Source: Sporosarcina sp. BP05 (GTDB taxonomy: Bacteria > Bacillota > Bacilli > Bacillales_A > Planococcaceae). From it: DNA of 64,000 bases. Location: contig NZ_JACFTD010000006.1 of the NCBI RefSeq assembly GCF_014282005.1, forward strand, positions 124,001 to 188,000. Direction: 5' to 3'. The notes under the pieces are model-generated. The model searched no databases and was not told the origin of the DNA. It was given only the letters and a program-made list of their open reading frames with translations. Below, one piece after another: positions 32,018 to 40,558 of this stretch. The position numbers and the translations under genes are program-made. Position 1 is the stretch's first letter. Every line of letters begins with the position of its first letter.

Positions 32018-33838
32018 GTGCAACTTTTTTACGTAGTTCGGACTGGTGACACATTAAATAACATAGCCAAGCGGTGGGAACTTCCCGTGAAATCCCTTAT
32101 TGCCGCAAATAATTTAACGTCTCCATATAGGATCTCAGTCGGGCAACAGCTGTCAATTCCACCAGGCGTCACTAGATACCGTGTGAAGAATGGAGATTCT
32201 GTGTATCGGATTTCCCAAAGGTATGGTGTACCAGTTACTTTGATTGTGGAAAAAAATAGGCTTAGGCCACCTTATGCCATACGGGTAGGGCAGTTACTTG
32301 AAATACCGCCTGGCGTATCTTATTACGTCGTTCAACCTAGGGATACATTGGTTCAGGTTGCCAAGCGTTTCAATGTGACAACGGGAGGACAAAACAACCC
32401 TAAGTATTTACAAACTGTCAACGAACTGCCAACCACAGCCATTAAACCAGGAATGAAATTAGGTATTCCTTACGCTCCTACCGGTTATCAAGGATATCTT
32501 GCTTACACATCAAATCGAGGCGGGCAATATGATATTTGGGTGTATAATCCGCGGACTGGGGAAAATAGGAAGCTTACAAATGGTTTAGGTGATGCACGAT
32601 CGCGACCAATTTGGTCGCCTGATAGCAGCCGAATCGCATTTGTGGGGAAGGATAGAATTATTTATGTTATTTATGCCGCAACGGGTTTAATTGCTGGTAT
32701 AGATCAGTTGGAAGAAGGGGGAGATTTCAGTCTCGACTGGTCTCCAAATAGTTCAAGTTTGGCTTATGTGGCCCGAGGAACAATCATGTTGTATAATGCC
32801 ACGCTACATGTAGCGAAGGCTCTCAGGCAACCCGGCGCATCCGATGTCAGCTGGTTTCCGAGTGGCACGGAATTATTGTTTCAAGCCCGGGATGCATCCG
32901 GTATAAGTCAGCTGTTTCGAAGTGGGATAAACGGAACAGCTAAACAGCAAATTACTAAAAATACAGATGGTCCTCTCCATGATGCGCGTCTATCGCCGGA
33001 TGGTCGGTTTGTTCTTTATACAACACCAGGCGCAAGTGTTTCAATTATTTACACTGTGGATCTTGCTACAGGTGCTGTCCATGAGGTGAAAGGGGGACAG
33101 GGTGGCAAAAACTATTTCCCGGAATGGTCACCTGATTCTTTACGTATTGCGTATAGTGCAACCGCATCTGATGACAGGGGCTATTTTTCACAAGTAAGAA
33201 CTGTCGAACGTCTTGGGAATGATGATCGGATATGGGCGATTTCGAATTGCTTTTCGACGCCAGTCACTTGGTCACCTGACGGAAGAAAAATTGCATACCT
33301 TTCTGGGTGTAAAGGGCAAGAATTTGCGAATGAGCTGTGGGTGCTAGATCTAACCCATCCCGTCCCGATTCGTCTCATAGATGGGGTGACTATCACGTCA
33401 GTTCAATGGTCGCCAACAGCGGTTATGGATTTGTCAAAAGCAGAATTTACGAATGATACATTTGGCGTTAACTTTCAATATCCTGCAAGTTGGCATAAGG
33501 TAAGCGATGAAAGATACGAAGGCGATGATGGCTTTTTTCAAATTTCAGCTCTTTTTGGAGCAGATTCGATTGACAAGGTATGCCATAACGAAGCTTTTCA
33601 AAAATTAATGCCCTATGGTTCAGCGCCTCGAATAATAAAATTACAGAATCCATATGAACAGTCTTGTACCATTTTACCTTCAGCCGATCAACCGGCTAAC
33701 ATGAATGGGCAGGCAGCTGTTATTGCACAATATCCAACTCCAATAATGATTGATGGAATTCCCTATAATTACTTTATTTTATGGGCAGATAAGGAACATA
33801 TTGATGGGATTTCCTCAACGCTTTTATTTTTACCGTAG
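32018..33838 (+). CDS. LysM / TolB-like beta-propeller protein
   Basis: About 606 residues. Three LysM domains come first (about residues 3-48, 49-95 and 98-150; e.g. YVVRTGDTLNNIAKRW), then a TolB/WD40-like propeller (about 155-445) with repeated WSPDSSRIAFVG-type blades, then a 150-residue C-terminal domain that I do not recognise. There is no signal peptide. LysM proteins without one are common in the Bacillus spore coat and cortex, so a spore-envelope role is possible. GTG at 32018 fits GAAGGGA better than GTG at 32009. Confidence 0.75.
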   Translation: MQLFYVVRTGDTLNNIAKRWELPVKSLIAANNLTSPYRISVGQQLSIPPGVTRYRVKNGDSVYRISQRYGVPVTLIVEKNRLRPPYAIRVGQLLEIPPGVSYYVVQPRDTLVQVAKRFNVTTGGQNNPKYLQTVNELPTTAIKPGMKLGIPYAPTGYQGYLAYTSNRGGQYDIWVYNPRTGENRKLTNGLGDARSRPIWSPDSSRIAFVGKDRIIYVIYAATGLIAGIDQLEEGGDFSLDWSPNSSSLAYVARGTIMLYNATLHVAKALRQPGASDVSWFPSGTELLFQARDASGISQLFRSGINGTAKQQITKNTDGPLHDARLSPDGRFVLYTTPGASVSIIYTVDLATGAVHEVKGGQGGKNYFPEWSPDSLRIAYSATASDDRGYFSQVRTVERLGNDDRIWAISNCFSTPVTWSPDGRKIAYLSGCKGQEFANELWVLDLTHPVPIRLIDGVTITSVQWSPTAVMDLSKAEFTNDTFGVNFQYPASWHKVSDERYEGDDGFFQISALFGADSIDKVCHNEAFQKLMPYGSAPRIIKLQNPYEQSCTILPSADQPANMNGQAAVIAQYPTPIMIDGIPYNYFILWADKEHIDGISSTLLFLP

Positions 33839-33846
33839 GGTGTTCG

Positions 33847-33881
33847 AAAAAAACCACTAGGATTGGTGATTCCTAGTGGTT
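33847..33881 (-). terminator. Terminator for the minus-strand small gene
   Basis: 11-bp stem (AACCACTAGGA at 33852-33862 with 33871-33881). Read on the minus strand it is followed by seven T (33847-33853), as an intrinsic terminator for the gene at 33912-34112; it may also slow transcription from the LysM gene. Confidence 0.75.
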
Positions 33882-33911
33882 CTTAGTAGCTACCCTGTTT
33901 AATTCCTTCTA

Positions 33912-34112
33912 TTACTTGTAAGTCTTTTCAGATTCACTCTTTTGTCTGTTGTTTTGTGTCATTGGTTCGTGCTTCGGATTTAAGTTTCCGAGTTCGGCTA
34001 GTTCAAGCGAAATTTCTTCTTTCATGGTATTCGATTTTGATTTTTGTTGGTTCGATATAGGTGGCAATGATACTGATTTGTTGGTGTTTCCTTTTGGATT
34101 ATCTTTTCTCAT
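33912..34112 (-). CDS. Small hydrophilic hypothetical protein (66 aa)
   Basis: 66 residues, rich in Lys, Asn, Ser, Glu and Gln, with no hydrophobic segment and no recognisable domain; it begins MRKDNPKGNTNKSVSLPP. GGAGGG lies at 34118-34123, well spaced from the ATG, and a terminator follows, so I believe it is expressed. The composition is like small spore or stress proteins, but I cannot match it to a named family. Confidence 0.55.
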   Translation of the reverse strand: MRKDNPKGNTNKSVSLPPISNQQKSKSNTMKEEISLELAELGNLNPKHEPMTQNNRQKSESEKTYK

Positions 34113-34956
34113 AATAAACCCTCCATTTCAATAAGTGTATTCCACTTTAATATGGCTTGAAAAACGAATTCAATTCCTATGCGTCGTGAAGAAGTATATA
34201 AAGACGAAAAAAGCATGATCCATAAAGGACCACGCTTTTTCGTTCCCCTGTGTAAGGGGTGCACTCGGAAAACTTGTTTTTTCAATAGCACAAACCGTTT
34301 TTACTGGCGATTATTTACTATTCATCTTGCAGTTTGGTGATGCTGACGCGCGTCGCCACTTTCGACAAAGCTGTCAGTAATTAATTTGCACTTAAACAAA
34401 AAACGTAACGCTTGCCTGGTCTAACACATCGTGATTAACCTGTATTGCCCAGTTAAAACATGTTGATTAAACGTAATTACTTGGTTAAAGCCTTAGTCAT
34501 CAATCCATACAACTGGAAAAGTAACTATGTGATATACAACCTAAATCTAAATTAGGTGGTTTTCGTCAAGTGTAACTAGTCGGCAGTAAAGAATGTTTTC
34601 CGCCAAGGTTGTGCACTTCATCCTTAGAAGTTATGGGTAGGTTACTCGTCTACGAATTTCTTCTTCAGGTTGTTTCACCTTGTAATCTATCTATACCCAG
34701 CTGAATTTGGAGTAAACCTTATTGTTGGAATTATTAAAAAGTAAAAAACCCATGATTAAAAAGTGTTCGGAGCATTGAAAATCAACTATTACGACTTATA
34801 TTCCTGCAACTTGTGACAAATTTATGAATAAGCGTAATCTTGCCTTAATACGACATAATTTTTAAATAGATTGTTGTACGATGTACTAGTAGCTTCTGAA
34901 CCTACTAGATAAAACTGCATAATTTGAAGCCGAATATATTATATGGAGGAAGATTT
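34113..34956. other. Gene-free region with one minus-strand hairpin
   Basis: No gene is supported over most of this 840-base stretch. A hairpin near 34206-34242 (AAAAAGCATGATCC with GGACCACGCTTTTT) pairs fully only on the minus strand, through G-U pairs, and ends in T there, so it looks like a terminator for a leftward transcript whose gene I do not see. The rest is AT-rich with no clear promoter or repeat. Confidence 0.5.
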
Positions 34957-35121
34957 GTGAAAAGGCTACTGAATGAAAAGGCGTTGTTGTTACAAATTGG
35001 GATTAAAAGAAAAGTGATGTATAGACGTGCGAAAACTTTCGGGTTTACACATCCTCTTGTTGTCGCATGCAGTCAAGAATTGGATGAGTTAATCAATAGA
35101 TATCAAGAAAAAGTATCATAA
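34957..35121 (+). CDS. Spo0E-like aspartyl-phosphate phosphatase
   Basis: 54-residue protein with the Spo0E signature: SQELDELINRYQ at its C-terminal half. The family dephosphorylates Spo0A-P and so delays sporulation. GGAGGA at 34945-34950 positions the GTG at 34957. A strong bidirectional terminator follows. Length and helix-loop-helix layout are normal. Target specificity within the family cannot be judged from sequence. Confidence 0.75.
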   Translation: MKRLLNEKALLLQIGIKRKVMYRRAKTFGFTHPLVVACSQELDELINRYQEKVS

Positions 35122-35171
35122 TAATGAAAGTAGTAACGCAACCCTGAGACAGGTTTACTCTACTTAGGTGA

Positions 35172-35215
35172 AAAAAACGGTCAAAACTCCAACGGTGGAG
35201 ATTGGTCGTTTTTTT
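35172..35215. terminator. Bidirectional terminator
   Basis: AAAACGGTCAA...CTCC and GGAG...TTGGTCGTTTTTTT form an imperfect stem with A-run before and T-run after, following the Spo0E-like gene and preceding the promoter of the second ABC cassette. Confidence 0.8.
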
Positions 35216-35306
35216 GTATGTGAATAATAACTAAGTGATCCATTGCGTTTTTATACATGAAGATGAATCGTTAAGAGTTCGCAAGCAAAATAGAATAGTC
35301 CGAAAA

Positions 35307-35372
35307 TGTAAGCGCTTCAATGTTTAGAATACTTAAAATTCCATTGACTAACATTTGTAAACAGTGTATTGT
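35307..35372 (+). promoter_or_regulatory. Promoter with upstream cre-like box (copy 3 ABC cassette)
   Basis: TGTAAGCGCTTCAA (35307-35320) starts 37 bases before TTGACT (35344-35349), 17 bases from TATTGT (35367-35372). Spacing and sequence match the promoter at 29588-29653, so the orphan binding protein and this cassette are probably co-regulated, with CcpA the candidate for the upstream box. Confidence 0.65.
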
Positions 35373-35438
35373 TACGAATAATTATCGTCGTAAGGATAGA
35401 TCTATAAAGAAGGCGATAATGAAAAAGGGGGAATAAAG

Positions 35439-36452
35439 ATGAAGACTAAATGGTTAAAGTATGCAGTAGCATTATTTAGCGTCATGTTCATCCTTGCAGC
35501 ATGTGGGGGGGACAAGACGGATAATGCATCCAAGTCGTCAAACGATGAAAAAGAACCAGGAACTAATGAAGAAACGCCGAAATATAAAATTGGTGTGACC
35601 CAAATTGTAGAGCATCCATCTTTGAACGCTGCTTTTGATGGTTTTAAAAAGGCAATAGAAGATGCAGGGCTTGATGTGGAATATGATATACAAAATGCAC
35701 AGAACGACAACAGTGCAAATACAACAATTGCGAATAACCTTGTAAGTGCAGGCGTTGATTTGATTTTCGCGAATTCAACACCTAGTGCTCAAGCGGCAGC
35801 TAGCGTAACGCAAGAAATTCCAATTATTTTCACATCTGTTACGGATGCTGTAAGCGCTGAACTTGTGGCTTCACATGAAAGTCCTGGTGGAAATGTCACA
35901 GGTACGATTGACAATCACCCTGAAGCAATCCCGAATACGATGAAATTTCTTCAAGAAATTGGGGCGAAAAATGTTGGGATGGTATTTAACGCAGGCGAGC
36001 AGAACTCACGTGCCCAAGTAGATGCTGTTAAAGAGCTACTAAAGGATATGGATATGAAAGTTGTGGAAGCGCCAGTGGCGACATCTGCTGATGTTAAACA
36101 GGCTGCAGAATCACTAATTGGCAGAGCAGATGCATTCTATATTATTACAGATAATACAGTCGTATCTGCACTTGAATCCGTTATATCAGTTGCGAATGAA
36201 AATAAGCTCCCTATGATGGTTGGCGAATTCGACTCTGTAAAACGCGGTGGATTAGCGGCATATGGATTCGAGTATTATGACATTGGCTATGAAGCAGGTC
36301 AAATGGCGGTTAAAGTACTAAAAGGTGAAAGTGAAACAGCTACTTTACCTGTACAAATTCCACAAAATCTAAAACTTATAATAAATAAAGATACAGCTGA
36401 TTCAATCGGTCTTACTATCAAAGACGAATGGAAAGCTGAATTAAGCGAATGA
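35439..36452 (+). CDS. ABC transporter substrate-binding lipoprotein (copy 3)
   Basis: Binding protein of 337 residues, lipobox ILAAC (Cys22), followed by a longer acidic linker (EKEPGTNEETP) than in copies 1 and 2 and then the conserved YKIGVTQIVEHPSLNAAF. It is the first gene of the second complete cassette and shares most of its sequence with copy 1. AAAGGGGGAAT precedes the ATG. Likely substrate is the same class as for copy 1. Confidence 0.88.
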   Translation: MKTKWLKYAVALFSVMFILAACGGDKTDNASKSSNDEKEPGTNEETPKYKIGVTQIVEHPSLNAAFDGFKKAIEDAGLDVEYDIQNAQNDNSANTTIANNLVSAGVDLIFANSTPSAQAAASVTQEIPIIFTSVTDAVSAELVASHESPGGNVTGTIDNHPEAIPNTMKFLQEIGAKNVGMVFNAGEQNSRAQVDAVKELLKDMDMKVVEAPVATSADVKQAAESLIGRADAFYIITDNTVVSALESVISVANENKLPMMVGEFDSVKRGGLAAYGFEYYDIGYEAGQMAVKVLKGESETATLPVQIPQNLKLIINKDTADSIGLTIKDEWKAELSE

Positions 36453-36470
36453 ATTAGGAGATGATTCTGT

Positions 36471-37523
36471 ATGTTTAGTGCTATATTTGGCTCTGTAGAG
36501 CAAGGAATCATCTATGCAATCATGGCACTCGGCGTGTATATCACATTCCGAGTGCTGGATTTTCCCGATCTAACGGTTGACGGAAGTTTCGTAACAGGGG
36601 CAGCGGTTGCGGCGACAATGATTGTCTTTGGTTATCATCCGTTATTAGCGACAGGAGCCGCCATCGTCATTGGATTTATGGCAGGTTGTATTACGGGTCT
36701 TTTACATACGAAAGGAAAGATTAATCCGTTACTTGCAGGTATCTTGATGATGATTGCTCTGTACTCAATTAATTTAAGGATTATGGGGCTGACGTCAGAA
36801 AGTTCAGTGGGACGCCCAAATATTCCATTGCTAAATGCAGAAACGTTGTTTAGTAAATTTTATGCATTTTGGAGTACGCTCGGTATCGATGAAACAATCA
36901 ATCAGTTCTTCAGCACGCTTGGTGTCGAATACTTGCCATCTACATGGGGAACGTTGTTTTTAATGATTATAGCTACATTGCTCATTAAAGTCGTTGTAGA
37001 TTGGTTTTTACAAACAGAAATCGGGCTTGCTATACGCGCAACCGGTGACAATAAGAAAATGATTCGCAGCTTTTCGGCGAATACAGATACGCTTGTAATC
37101 CTGGGGTTAGGTCTATCTAATGGGCTTGTCGCTTTTTCCGGTGCATTGATTGCTCAGTACTCGAAGTTTTCCGATATTGGTATGGGAATCGGAATGATTA
37201 TTATCGGATTAGCTTCTGTTATTATCGGTGAAGCAATCTTTGGTACAAAAACAATTATGCGAACAACACTTGCAGTGATTGCAGGTGCTATTATTTATAG
37301 AATCGTATTGGGTCTTGCACTTCGAGTAGATTTTCTCGATACAGGAGATATGAAGTTGATCACTGCTGTTATCGTTATAGCGGCACTTATTTTACCGCAA
37401 TACGTTGATAAAAGACGGGAAAACAAGAGAAAAGCGAAACGTCATGCTGAACGAGTAACAACTTATGATCAAGGACTAAACAAGGGAGGGAATGCAATTG
37501 CTGAAACTCCAACAGATAAATAA
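36471..37523 (+). CDS. ABC transporter permease (copy 2)
   Basis: Paralogue of the permease at 19438, 350 residues, with the same EQGIIYAIMALGVYITFRVL start, TGDNKKMIRSFSANTD loop and basic tail. Conservation extends over the whole length, so this reflects duplication of the cassette. The ATPase gene overlaps its end by 26 bases. Confidence 0.9.
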   Translation: MFSAIFGSVEQGIIYAIMALGVYITFRVLDFPDLTVDGSFVTGAAVAATMIVFGYHPLLATGAAIVIGFMAGCITGLLHTKGKINPLLAGILMMIALYSINLRIMGLTSESSVGRPNIPLLNAETLFSKFYAFWSTLGIDETINQFFSTLGVEYLPSTWGTLFLMIIATLLIKVVVDWFLQTEIGLAIRATGDNKKMIRSFSANTDTLVILGLGLSNGLVAFSGALIAQYSKFSDIGMGIGMIIIGLASVIIGEAIFGTKTIMRTTLAVIAGAIIYRIVLGLALRVDFLDTGDMKLITAVIVIAALILPQYVDKRRENKRKAKRHAERVTTYDQGLNKGGNAIAETPTDK

Positions 37524-38295
37524 GGTATTTAACGAAGCAACTCCTGATGAAAAAATCGCGCTTGATCAAATCAACTTGCATTTAAAGAAGGGTGATTTTG
37601 TAACCGTCATCGGCAGTAACGGTGCAGGGAAATCAACAATGATGAATATGATTTCAGGAGCACTTACGCCGGATTTTGGAGTCATTGAAATCGCGGGTAA
37701 AAATGTTGTGAAACTCCCTGAATACAAACGTTCCGTAATGATTGGAAGGGTATTCCAAGATCCGATGGCAGGAACCGCTCCTTCCATGACGATTGAGGAA
37801 AACCTAGCAATGGCTTATTCGCGCAATAAAACACGCGGATTGCGCAAAGGCGTTCACAAGAAACGCCGTGACCTATTCCGTGAATCACTTGAAACACTAC
37901 ATTTGAACCTCGAGGATCGCTTGAATGCTAAGGTAGGTATGCTTTCAGGTGGAGAGCGCCAAGCACTCTCTTTGTTAATGGCGACTTTTACACAACCGTC
38001 TATTTTACTTCTTGATGAACATACAGCTGCTCTTGACCCATCGAGGGCGGCATTAATCACCAATCTGACGAAAGAACTCGTAGAAAAGGATCAACTGACA
38101 ACGTTGATGGTCACACATAATATGCAGCAAGCAATGGATTTAGGCAATAGGCTCATTATGATGGATAAAGGGCAAATCATCTTGGAAGTTGAAGCTGAGG
38201 AGAAGAAGCAGCTGACGATTGAAAAGTTAATGGCCGAATTCCAACGCATTCGCGGTGAAAAGTTAAACAGTGATGCCGCTTTGTTATCTGTGTGA
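37498..38295 (+). CDS. ABC transporter ATP-binding protein (copy 2)
   Basis: Paralogue of the ATPase at 20465, about 265 residues: Walker A GSNGAGKST, signature LSGGERQA, Walker B LLLDEHTAALDP. ATG at 37492 is only two bases from GGAGGG, so the TTG at 37498, matching the TTG used by copy 1, is the better start. A terminator follows directly, ending the cassette. Confidence 0.9.
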   Translation: MLKLQQINKVFNEATPDEKIALDQINLHLKKGDFVTVIGSNGAGKSTMMNMISGALTPDFGVIEIAGKNVVKLPEYKRSVMIGRVFQDPMAGTAPSMTIEENLAMAYSRNKTRGLRKGVHKKRRDLFRESLETLHLNLEDRLNAKVGMLSGGERQALSLLMATFTQPSILLLDEHTAALDPSRAALITNLTKELVEKDQLTTLMVTHNMQQAMDLGNRLIMMDKGQIILEVEAEEKKQLTIEKLMAEFQRIRGEKLNSDAALLSV

Positions 38296-38311
38296 AGTGA
38301 ATGAGGATAAG

Positions 38312-38346
38312 ACACCACAACCTGAAGATGAGGTTGTGGTGTTTTT
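38312..38346 (+). terminator. Intrinsic terminator after ABC cassette 2
   Basis: 12-bp stem (ACACCACAACCT at 38312-38323 with 38331-38342), 7-base loop, T-run. Confidence 0.92.
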
Positions 38347-38450
38347 AAATGGAATTGTGGGTAAATTGCGCGAAGCCGAGTTAATTCACCAAACTTTAGT
38401 AGAAGAACTGGTATAATAGGAATTAATTCAAAGTGAAAAAGGTGTTTATT

Positions 38451-39572
38451 ATGAAGAAGTTTATCATTATCGGCTCTGGGATTTTAGGAGCGTCGACAGC
38501 ATACCATTTAGCTAAATCAGGAGTTAAAGTGACGGTTATCGATCGTCAGGACGCGGGGCAAGCGACGGATGCGGCAGCGGGCATTATCTGTCCATGGCTA
38601 TCCCAACGGAGAAATAAAGCCTGGTACGCGCTTGCGAAAGGCGGGGCGGCATATTATACGTCACTCATCCAACAACTTGAAGAAGTCGGAGAAACCGAAA
38701 CTGGGTACCGGCGCGTGGGTGCGGTCAGTTTGCATACGGATGCTGTCAAACTCGTTAAAATGAAAGAACGTGCGGTGAAAAGACGAGATGATGCACCTGA
38801 AATCGGCGATATCCGTCAACTGAATTCAAGTGAAACATCGGAATTATTTCCACCGCTTTCAATGGAATATGCATCCGTTAACATCAGTGGAGCGGCACGC
38901 GTAAACGGACGTGCATTAAGGGAAGCGTTAGTCAGTGCAGCTAAAAAACATGGTGCTGTATTTATTCACGGGTCAGCAAAGCTTACTTCTACTGACAACA
39001 TTGTCACGGGTGTCCAAGTGGAAGATTGTCAAATTTTCGCAGATAAAGTCATTATTACTGCTGGCGCATGGGCGGCAGAATTAGTGGAGCCACTTGGTAT
39101 TCATCTGCAAGTTAGTGCCCAGAAAGCACAAATTGTCCATTTACAGCTTGAAAATACACAAACCGCCGAATGGCCAGTCGTCATGCCGCCAAGTGACCAA
39201 TATATTCTTGCGTTCGACGATGGAAAAGTAGTCATTGGGGCAACGCATGAAGATGATAAGCAGTTCGACATGCGCGTTACTGCTGGAGGCTTGCACGAGG
39301 TATTAGGTAAAGCCTTAGCAGTTGCACCTGGATTAGCAGACAGTACTTTTACCGAGGTACGTGTAGGATATCGTCCGTTTACCCCAGGTTTCCTACCGAT
39401 TATAGGAGAAGTTCCAGGAGCAAAAAGACTTCTATTAGCAAACGGATTGGGTGCTTCAGGATTAACAGTCGGACCTTTCTTAGGCAAACAACTAGCAAAA
39501 TTAGCAATGGATGAACCGGTTGAAATTGACCTTGAGTTATATAAAATTGTAAGTGCAATCAAAGCTGAGTGA
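38451..39572 (+). CDS. FAD-dependent D-amino-acid/glycine oxidase-like oxidoreductase
   Basis: DAO/DadA-type flavoprotein, about 373 residues, with the FAD motif IIGSGILGASTAYHLA at residues 5-20 and the C-terminal GYRPFTPGFLPIIGEV and NGLGASGLTVGP segments. It probably oxidises an amine or D-amino acid; the substrate is unknown. GTG at 38433 is in frame, but the ATG at 38451 has AAAAAGGTG upstream. Lying next to an aromatic transporter it might act on D-Phe or a related amine, which is only a suggestion. It has its own terminator. Confidence 0.82.
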   Translation: MKKFIIIGSGILGASTAYHLAKSGVKVTVIDRQDAGQATDAAAGIICPWLSQRRNKAWYALAKGGAAYYTSLIQQLEEVGETETGYRRVGAVSLHTDAVKLVKMKERAVKRRDDAPEIGDIRQLNSSETSELFPPLSMEYASVNISGAARVNGRALREALVSAAKKHGAVFIHGSAKLTSTDNIVTGVQVEDCQIFADKVIITAGAWAAELVEPLGIHLQVSAQKAQIVHLQLENTQTAEWPVVMPPSDQYILAFDDGKVVIGATHEDDKQFDMRVTAGGLHEVLGKALAVAPGLADSTFTEVRVGYRPFTPGFLPIIGEVPGAKRLLLANGLGASGLTVGPFLGKQLAKLAMDEPVEIDLELYKIVSAIKAE

Positions 39573-39605
39573 CAGTCACCCCAACTTATTACTATAGATT
39601 TCTTC

Positions 39606-39638
39606 ATTCTCAAGCCTTTTTTAGCTTGAGAATTTTTT
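39606..39638 (+). terminator. Intrinsic terminator after the oxidoreductase
   Basis: 10-bp stem (ATTCTCAAGC at 39606-39615 with 39624-39633) followed by six T. Confidence 0.9.
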
Positions 39639-39805
39639 ATTGCTTAGGAAACTATAAAATCTTGTACTGTGGAAAAGCTACAACATATAGATTTTACGTC
39701 CAAACTTCAGCGCTTTTGTTTTTGGCATTAAAATTTAAAACGTATACATAAAAACAGAGAAACAGACAATGCTATCCTTACTGACAAATTGAAGGAGGAT
39801 TTTAA

Positions 39806-40315
39806 ATGACTAAAATGTTGCGAGCTTTGGCCACCTTGCTCATAATATTTTCTTTGATGGGATGTGGAATGAAGAAAACTGAAGAAGTGAAGGAAAATGC
39901 AATGGGCACGGAAACGGAAACGATTGTAAAAGACGAAGTTGGCAAAGAATCAACAACAGATACCAACTTAGATAAAGAGGAAAATCATAAGCTGGCAGTA
40001 GCGGATGATGTAGCAGATAAACTTGTGAAAATGGAAGATGTGGAAAGCGCAAATGTCATCGTAACTGACACGAATGCGTATGTGGCAGTCGTGTTGAAAG
40101 AAGGAGCGAATGGTTCAGAAGCAACTGAAAACAAAATTGCGGATGAGGTCAGGTCAACTAATGCTACTTTTAAAAATGTTTATGTATCGATGAATCCCGA
40201 TTTTGTAAAACAAATGAATGAATATGGAACCAAAATCAGAGCTAATGAACCAGTAGAAGGATTCTTTACAGAGTTTTCTGATGCAGTGAAGAGAGTATTT
40301 CCCGACGCTCATTAA
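39806..40315 (+). CDS. YhcN/YlaJ-family sporulation lipoprotein
   Basis: 169-residue lipoprotein (lipobox region LMGCG, Cys near 20) with an acidic linker and the YhcN/YlaJ domain (VADKLVKMEDVESANVIVTDTNAYVAVVL). These proteins are made in the forespore and lie at the spore membrane or cortex in Bacillus. Upstream, GTATA (39742) and AATGCTA (39768-39774) loosely recall a sigma-G/F promoter, but the spacing is longer than usual. A good ribosome binding site (GAAGGAGG) and a terminator (40348-40381) frame it. Confidence 0.82.
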   Translation: MTKMLRALATLLIIFSLMGCGMKKTEEVKENAMGTETETIVKDEVGKESTTDTNLDKEENHKLAVADDVADKLVKMEDVESANVIVTDTNAYVAVVLKEGANGSEATENKIADEVRSTNATFKNVYVSMNPDFVKQMNEYGTKIRANEPVEGFFTEFSDAVKRVFPDAH

Positions 40316-40347
40316 ACTATCCCTCTTTTCGGATTCCTCCATAAAGG

Positions 40348-40381
40348 CCCATCATTCATTCCTTGAGTGATGGGTCTTTTT
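40348..40381 (+). terminator. Intrinsic terminator after YhcN/YlaJ gene
   Basis: 11-bp stem (CCCATCATTCA at 40348-40358 with 40364-40374, one G-U pair) followed by TCTTTTT. Confidence 0.88.
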
Positions 40382-40558
40382 ACGAGTAATAAATTAGTTT
40401 CGGATTATCACTTAGCAAACCTTATAACTGGATTCTGTTAAATGAAGTCTATGCTTTAGAAGTTTTCTTTTTTTGTGAAAAATTGAACATATGTTCTTTT
40501 GTGGTATAATTTGAATAGGAACTAAGTTTATCGGGATCGACTAAAGGAGTTTATATAA

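Noticed and set aside
32018..33838. Secreted cell-wall hydrolase
   Set aside because: There is no signal peptide and no hydrolase domain; the sequence after the LysM domains is a beta-propeller.
39742..39774. Sigma-G promoter before the YhcN/YlaJ gene
   Set aside because: The two boxes are loosely similar but about three bases further apart than usual, so it is mentioned only within the gene entry.
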